A stretch of 5,249 nt of DNA from Chloroflexota bacterium (lineage in GTDB: Bacteria; Chloroflexota; UBA6077; FW602-bin22; JACPQP01). The notes beneath the pieces are model-generated. The model was not told the origin of the DNA and did no database searches. It saw nothing but the letters and a program-made list of their open reading frames with translations. The DNA is taken from NCBI GenBank assembly GCA_016190465.1, contig JACPQP010000068.1, forward strand, positions 1 through 5,249. The letters run 5' to 3'. Made by a program: the position numbers and the translations under genes. This document shows, piece by piece, positions 5,105 through 5,249 of the stretch; within the stretch, counting starts at the first letter, position 1; every line of letters begins with the position of its first letter.

Positions 5105-5129
5105 CCCCCTTCCCGCGACGGGAAGGGGG
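5105..5129. repeat. Perfect 11-bp hairpin in the divergent intergenic region
   Basis: CCCCCTTCCCG (5105-5115) and CGGGAAGGGGG (5119-5129) form a perfect stem with the 3-nt loop CGA. It is a variant of the neighbouring C-tract hairpin with TT/AA in place of T/A. There is no T-run after it. Confidence 0.75.
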
Positions 5130-5145
5130 GAAGGGGGTTAGGTCA

Positions 5146-5160
5146 CCCCCGCGTCGGGGG
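5146..5160. repeat. Short hairpin with inverted GCGTC core
   Basis: CCCCCG (5146-5151) pairs with CGGGGG (5155-5160). The central GCGTC is the reverse complement of the GACGC loop in the other copies, so this looks like a short or decayed copy in opposite orientation. Between it and the putative start codon at 5215 I see no convincing promoter or Shine-Dalgarno. Confidence 0.55.
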
Positions 5161-5214
5161 GGGTGGTAGCTTCCCCTTCCTACGTCGGGCTCGGCAGAAC
5201 CGCTGAGCGATGGA

Positions 5215-5249
5215 ATGAGTGAGTACGACGTTTTCGCCCCGTTCTACGA
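5215..5249 (+). CDS. Start of a probable SAM-dependent methyltransferase (cut by window end)
   Basis: ATG at 5215 opens a frame that runs off the window after 11 complete codons: MSEYDVFAPFY, with the next codon beginning GA. The YDxFAxxYD pattern is typical of the N-terminal helix of class I SAM-dependent methyltransferases of the UbiE/Methyltransf_25 type, where it precedes the glycine-rich SAM-binding loop. The latter would lie beyond the window. No strong Shine-Dalgarno is visible; an overlapping ATG at 5210 reaches a stop after two codons. It is divergent from the HAD gene, with 324 bp of repeat-rich sequence between. The call rests on eleven residues. Confidence 0.55.
   Translation, partial: MSEYDVFAPFY

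Noticed and set aside
4333..5169. 278-codon open frame on the plus strand, antisense to the HAD gene
   Set aside because: It is opposite well-supported HAD motifs and then passes through the intergenic hairpins, giving a low-complexity Pro/Arg/Gly end.
5052..5170. CRISPR-like array of repeated C/G-tract units
   Set aside because: The units differ in sequence, orientation and spacing, and there are no unique spacers of constant length. They are palindromic intergenic repeats.

Overview
The window is chromosomal DNA from a high-GC bacterium, roughly two-thirds G+C by eye with strongly GC-biased third codon positions. I think a Chloroflexota bacterium of the Thermomicrobia/Sphaerobacter kind is most likely. 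The reasons are the style of the regulatory proteins (a receiver joined to a sigma-region-4-like helix-turn-helix; a kinase with two atypical receivers) and the C-tract/G-tract hairpins with a GACGC loop between genes. This lineage call is recognition from memory, not a search result.

Layout. Positions 1-221 carry no convincing gene. They hold a perfect 13-bp hairpin, a candidate promoter and a strong ribosome binding site. A 506-residue regulator follows on the plus strand (222-1742): an N-terminal sigma-region-4-like HTH, a long low-complexity linker, a degenerate GHKL ATPase-like domain and a canonical C-terminal receiver. It converges with, and overlaps by 77 bp, a 755-residue membrane hybrid histidine kinase on the minus strand (1666-3933). 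The kinase has six predicted membrane segments, a coiled coil, HisKA, HATPase_c and two receivers. Upstream of it on the same strand, 123 bp away, is a Cof-type HAD hydrolase (4057-4890). Between these two genes lies a 68-bp imperfect inverted repeat. Positions 4891-5214 form a repeat-rich divergent intergenic region with four hairpins. The last 35 bases look like the start of a SAM-dependent methyltransferase on the plus strand.

How the genes may work together. The kinase and the HTH-receiver protein sit tail to tail, and their receivers share an IPVIVC segment. A reasonable inference is that they belong to one phosphorelay: the kinase senses through its membrane domain and the N-terminal HTH protein delivers the output. 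The regulator's ATPase-like domain lacks the N-box Asn and the DxGxG motif, so it probably does not hydrolyse ATP. The kinase's two receivers are degenerate in complementary ways: the first lacks the Thr/Ser, the second lacks the Lys. The HAD phosphatase and the methyltransferase show no obvious link to this pair.

The observations most worth following are the regulator's architecture, the convergent overlap in which each gene's disordered tail lies opposite the other's structured end, the paired receiver degeneracy, and a family of palindromic elements, relatives of which may have been absorbed into the regulator's linker.
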